Shown here: piece by piece, positions 7,547 to 9,496 of the stretch
Layout: each line of letters opens with the position of its first letter
Numbering within the stretch: position 1 is the first letter of the stretch
Origin: Candidatus Altimarinota bacterium
GTDB lineage: Bacteria > Patescibacteriota > Gracilibacteria > UBA4473
NCBI GenBank assembly: GCA_020630245.1
Contig: JAHDBZ010000036.1
Coordinates: 215-9,710 of the forward strand
Direction of reading: 5' to 3'
Length of the DNA stretch: 9,496 nucleotides
Made by a program: the position numbers and the translations under genes
Notes under the pieces: generated by a model
Seen by the model: the letters and a program-made list of their open reading frames with translations, nothing else
Databases searched by the model: none
What the model was told of the DNA's origin: nothing

Positions 7547-8204
7547 AGAAAGCACTTACGAGCTCCGTTAGGATCTTTTTCGGGTTGCTGGCCTTAGTAA
7601 TGGCACTGGCCACAAGAAATCCTTTGGCTCCTAGCTTAAGACTGACTTCGATATCTTTGGCGGTACTAATTCCGGCGCCCACTAGTACAGGAATACTGGT
7701 GACTTTTACGGCCTCGGCGATAGATTCGGGTTCTTCAGTAGCGACAGATTTTCCACTGGCACCGATGAGCTCTGGTGGTTCAAAAGCCAGAAAGTCTGGG
7801 GCAAATTGCGCAAATTTCTCAATTTCCGCTACATCTTCTCCGCACACGATGCGGATGAGGCTTGATTTTTGTGCGCAGGCCAGGGTATTGATGATGACAT
7901 CCTCTGGGATGCGTCGTTCGGAGTGATTTAGCAAACTTCCGATGGCGCCGTTGGCTTTCACTCCTTGTGGCAGGTTATGTCCGGTAAAACTCCCGAAATC
8001 AACCGGATCAATGTGCTGTGCAAATACCGGAATCGTTACTTCTTGACTGACCCGCCAGAGATCGCAGGCTTGCACGGCTACGGCGATCGAAGCGCCGGTT
8101 TTATCCGCTACTTCTTGATGAATTTTTGCCAGATCGACGGCGCGTTGACCCGTGGCCTGTTCATAAGTTTTGAAATTTGTGATGAAGATCGGAGTTTTGA
8201 GCAT
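7545..8204 (-). CDS. tpiA: Triosephosphate isomerase, archaeal type
   Basis: 219 residues. It interconverts glyceraldehyde-3-phosphate and dihydroxyacetone phosphate in glycolysis and gluconeogenesis. Active-site residues are present: Asn10 and Lys12 (ITNFKTYEQATGQ), His94 (SLLNHSERR), Glu142 (FEPPELIG), and a phosphate-binding GAGIS (177-181). The wording NFKTY, VFAQHIDPVDFGSFTGHNLP, LLNHSERR, EPPELIG and the length near 220 residues match the archaeal TPI class rather than the bacterial one (about 250 residues, NWKMN, IGQSERR-type motifs). The frame continues upstream to 8402, but that extension (MVHCVFG...) has no TPI character and runs into the infC promoter; the ATG at 8202-8204 just before NFK is the start. 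No Shine-Dalgarno; the leader is a 7-bp-period pyrimidine-rich repeat. It is divergent from infC and convergent with the membrane-protein gene. Confidence 0.92.
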   Translation of the reverse strand: MLKTPIFITNFKTYEQATGQRAVDLAKIHQEVADKTGASIAVAVQACDLWRVSQEVTIPVFAQHIDPVDFGSFTGHNLPQGVKANGAIGSLLNHSERRIPEDVIINTLACAQKSSLIRIVCGEDVAEIEKFAQFAPDFLAFEPPELIGASGKSVATEEPESIAEAVKVTSIPVLVGAGISTAKDIEVSLKLGAKGFLVASAITKASNPKKILTELVSAF

Positions 8205-8214
8205 TGAGTTCAGG

Positions 8215-8235
8215 TTAGAAGTGAGAAGTGAGAAG
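8215..8235 (-). repeat. Three 7-bp tandem units in the tpiA leader
   Basis: On the plus strand: TTAGAAG, TGAGAAG, TGAGAAG (8215-8221, 8222-8228, 8229-8235). On the tpiA message this reads CTTCTCA CTTCTCA CTTCTAA, ending about 10 nt before the ATG. It is a G-free, pyrimidine-rich leader that replaces a Shine-Dalgarno region and should be unstructured. Confidence 0.7.
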
Positions 8236-8250
8236 TTTGAATTCGTGGTG

Positions 8251-8279
8251 ATTCTACAGGAGATTTTTCTCACGATAAA
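8251..8279 (-). promoter_or_regulatory. Candidate tpiA promoter
   Basis: On the minus strand, TAGAAT at 8256-8251 is a good -10 (5/6). A weak TTTATC -35 (3/6) lies 17 bp upstream at 8279-8274. Transcription from about 8244 would leave a leader of about 40 nt that contains the CTTCTCA repeats. An alternative -35, TTGTCA at 8290-8285, overlaps the infC -35 on the other strand. Confidence 0.35.
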
Positions 8280-8283
8280 GTAT

Positions 8284-8311
8284 TTGACAAACCTTTTGCC
8301 CAAGCTAGTAT
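8284..8311 (+). promoter_or_regulatory. Promoter of the infC operon
   Basis: A perfect TTGACA (8284-8289), a 16-bp spacer and TAGTAT (8306-8311, 4/6). The start near 8318 leaves a leader of about 30 nt before the proposed AUA start of infC at 8348. The perfect -35 and its place just upstream of the conserved IF3 frame make this the best promoter call in the window. Confidence 0.55.
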
Positions 8312-8347
8312 CGCGCGGCTTTTTACAGTTTTTTAACTTTATTCTCC

Positions 8348-8911
8348 ATACCAGCTCCTTATCGCGGTCGCCGCAGACGATTCCAAAGACGCAATGAACC
8401 AAAACATCGCGTCAATGAACGGATCAGAGCGGAAAAACTGCGTGTGGTAACGGTGGAAGGAGAAATGCTCGGGATCATGAGCACGTCTGATGCTTTGGCC
8501 AAGGCCAAAGAAGCGGAACTCGACCTGGTGGAGATTTCTCCCAAGGCTGACCCGCCAGTCGCCAAGATCATCGACTATGGAAAGTTTCTCTACGATCAGA
8601 AGAAAAAAGAGAAACAGGCTAAGAAGGCCACCAAGTCGGCCGAGATGAAGGGGATTCGCCTTAGCTTCCGTATTGGAGTGGGGGATCTCGAGAGACAGCG
8701 CAAGCACGCTGAGGAATTCCTTAGCAATGGTCACCCAGTTCGGATCCAGATGATTCTACGGGGACGAGAGAAAGCGCATAAAGATCTCGCCTTTGAAAAG
8801 CTCGGTGCCTTCATTGAGTCCCTCAGTGAATTCGGTCAATCAGAACAAAAATCACGAATGTCAGGGTCACAACTCGTTGCGATTCTCAAACCAACCAAAT
8901 CTAGTAAATAA
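8348..8911 (+). CDS. infC: Translation initiation factor IF-3, probable non-canonical AUA start
   Basis: IF3 binds the 30S subunit, controls start-codon and initiator tRNA selection and prevents early 50S joining. The C-terminal part is clear: LDLVEISPKADPPVAKIIDYGKFLYDQKKKEKQAKK and GIRLSFRIGVGDLERQRKHAEEFL, VRIQMILRGREKAH. The conserved N-terminus KHRVNERIRAEKLRVVTVEGEMLGI starts at about 8402, upstream of the first normal start in frame (GTG 8444). No in-frame ATG, GTG or TTG exists between the upstream stop (TAG 8306-8308) and 8444; the only ATG near-cognate is ATA at 8348-8350. Starting there gives 187 residues with an Arg-rich leader (PAPYRGRRRRFQRRNEP), typical of IF3 length. This fits the known rule that infC often starts at AUU or similar codons for autoregulation. 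No Shine-Dalgarno. The exact start is inference; the gene is certain. It is followed after 1 nt by rpmI. Confidence 0.9.
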   Translation: MPAPYRGRRRRFQRRNEPKHRVNERIRAEKLRVVTVEGEMLGIMSTSDALAKAKEAELDLVEISPKADPPVAKIIDYGKFLYDQKKKEKQAKKATKSAEMKGIRLSFRIGVGDLERQRKHAEEFLSNGHPVRIQMILRGREKAHKDLAFEKLGAFIESLSEFGQSEQKSRMSGSQLVAILKPTKSSK

Positions 8912-8912
8912 C

Positions 8913-9110
8913 ATGAAGCAAAAAACTCATTCCGGTACTAAAAAACGAACTCGTGTTACGGGCTCTGGAAAAGTAATGTTCCAAAAGTCTTGTAAGCGAC
9001 ATCTCTTGAGCTCTAAAAATAAACGAGCCCTCAAGGCAGAAACTGACGGTAAGCTAGCACCAAAAGGTCACATGAAAATGCTCAGCCGTTTGCTTAACAT
9101 CTCAAAATAA
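8913..9110 (+). CDS. rpmI: 50S ribosomal protein L35
   Basis: 65 residues, the usual L35 length, beginning MKQKTHSGTKKRTRVTGSGKV with typical Lys/Arg-rich L35 composition, then KRHLLSSKNKRALK and a C-terminal HMKMLSRLLNI. L35 sits on the 50S subunit. The ATG at 8913 lies one base after the infC stop, so the two are translationally linked; infC-rpmI-rplT is the standard order of this operon. No Shine-Dalgarno. Confidence 0.95.
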   Translation: MKQKTHSGTKKRTRVTGSGKVMFQKSCKRHLLSSKNKRALKAETDGKLAPKGHMKMLSRLLNISK

Positions 9111-9117
9111 TCCCCCC

Positions 9118-9141
9118 AGCCCCCTTCATCAAGGGGTAGCT
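9118..9141 (+). promoter_or_regulatory. Stem-loop in the rpmI-rplT spacer
   Basis: CCCCTT (9121-9126) pairs with AAGGGG (9131-9136) around a CATC loop. AGC (9118-9120) and GCT (9139-9141) extend it past a TA bulge. There is no T tract, so it is not an ordinary terminator. In other bacteria this operon is controlled by L20 binding an RNA structure that mimics 23S rRNA near rpmI; whether this hairpin has such a role is inference. It may also be a dispersed intergenic repeat. Confidence 0.45.
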
Positions 9142-9170
9142 ACTTATCTACTCATCTACTAACTACTCAT
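9140..9170 (+). repeat. Period 7-8 CTACT tandem units in the rplT leader
   Basis: CTACTTAT (9140), CTACTCAT (9148), CTACTAA (9156), CTACTCAT (9163), then CTCAAA and the rplT ATG. The leader is G-free and pyrimidine/A-rich, with no Shine-Dalgarno, and is similar in style to the tpiA leader. Confidence 0.65.
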
Positions 9171-9176
9171 CTCAAA

Positions 9177-9496
9177 ATGGTACGCGTAAAAGGAGGCCCA
9201 ACGGCCCGTGCTCGACACAAAAAAGTTCTCAAAGCCGCTAAAGGCTTCCGAGGAAAACGAAAATCAGTCTTCCGACTGGCCAAACAAGCCACGATGAAAG
9301 CTGGTACCAACGCCTACGTTGGACGAAAACAGAAAAAACGTGATATGCGTCAGCTCTGGATCAGCCGAATCTCTACGGCACTTCGTCTGCAAGGGACAAA
9401 CTACTCTCAGACCAAAAATGGTTGGCTTCACGCTCGTATGGAGGTCGATCGTAAAAATCTCGCTGAACTAGCGGTTAACTACCCAAAAGTATTCGC
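9177..9496 (+). CDS. rplT: 50S ribosomal protein L20 (3' end outside window)
   Basis: 106 codons are visible of a usual length near 117. It starts MVRVKGGPTARARHKKVLKAAKGFRGKRKSVFRLAKQATMKAGTNAYVGRKQKKRDMRQLWISRI, the L20 signature, and runs on through TALRLQGTNYSQTKNGWLHARMEVDRKNLAELAVNYPKVF. L20 is an early 50S assembly protein that in E. coli and Bacillus also represses its own operon. The ATG at 9177 is 66 bp after rpmI. The frame is open at the edge. Confidence 0.93.
   Translation, partial: MVRVKGGPTARARHKKVLKAAKGFRGKRKSVFRLAKQATMKAGTNAYVGRKQKKRDMRQLWISRISTALRLQGTNYSQTKNGWLHARMEVDRKNLAELAVNYPKVF

Noticed and set aside
8205..8402. N-terminal extension of tpiA to 8402
   Set aside because: The extra 66 residues have no TPI similarity and overlap the infC promoter and leader; the ATG at 8204 matches the normal TPI start.

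Overview
The window looks like a chromosomal segment of a Candidate Phyla Radiation (Patescibacteria) bacterium. This rests on the mix of genes: a large repeat-bearing surface protein with S-layer homology (SLH) motifs, an archaeal-looking triosephosphate isomerase, a single-pass membrane protein with a baseplate-J-like exterior, and an infC-rpmI-rplT operon. UGA serves as a normal stop in two genes (5222-5224 and 7462-7464), so the UGA=Gly code of Gracilibacteria and Absconditabacteria does not apply. I cannot name the lineage more finely. No gene start in the window has a recognisable Shine-Dalgarno sequence, which is a notable shared trait.

Layout. (1) Positions 1-2057, plus strand: the C-terminal 684 residues of a secreted surface protein. 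It has Ig-like repeats of 92 residues, a Ca-binding-type Asp loop, a region resembling choice-of-anchor U, and C-terminal SLH motifs. (2) A strong bidirectional hairpin at 2078-2107 separates it from a convergent ABC-F ATPase gene (2109-3911, minus). (3) A 193-bp divergent promoter region (3912-4104). (4) A plus-strand cluster at 4105-7464: a secreted polyacidic protein, a small membrane-anchored protein, a YgjP/DUF45 zinc metalloprotein whose start overlaps the previous stop (ATGA), and a baseplate-J-like membrane protein. (5) A convergent junction at 7465-7547 filled by a symmetric, period-8 inverted repeat. (6) tpiA on the minus strand (7545-8204), divergent from (7) the translation operon infC-rpmI-rplT on the plus strand (8348 to the window end; rplT is cut by the edge).

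How the genes relate. infC, rpmI and rplT are the classic IF3/L35/L20 operon, and ABC-F proteins also act on ribosomes. tpiA is central glycolysis. The surface protein and the 4105-7464 cluster are cell-envelope or exported functions, mostly of unknown role. The most interesting points are: infC has no ATG, GTG or TTG start upstream of its conserved N-terminus and probably starts at AUA; three intergenic regions carry unrelated degenerate repeats of 7-8 bp period, one of them folded into an almost perfectly symmetric inverted repeat; tpiA is of archaeal type; and starts throughout lack Shine-Dalgarno sequences. I see no CRISPR array, tRNA, rRNA, IS element or phage, and no gene-free stretch longer than 300 bp.
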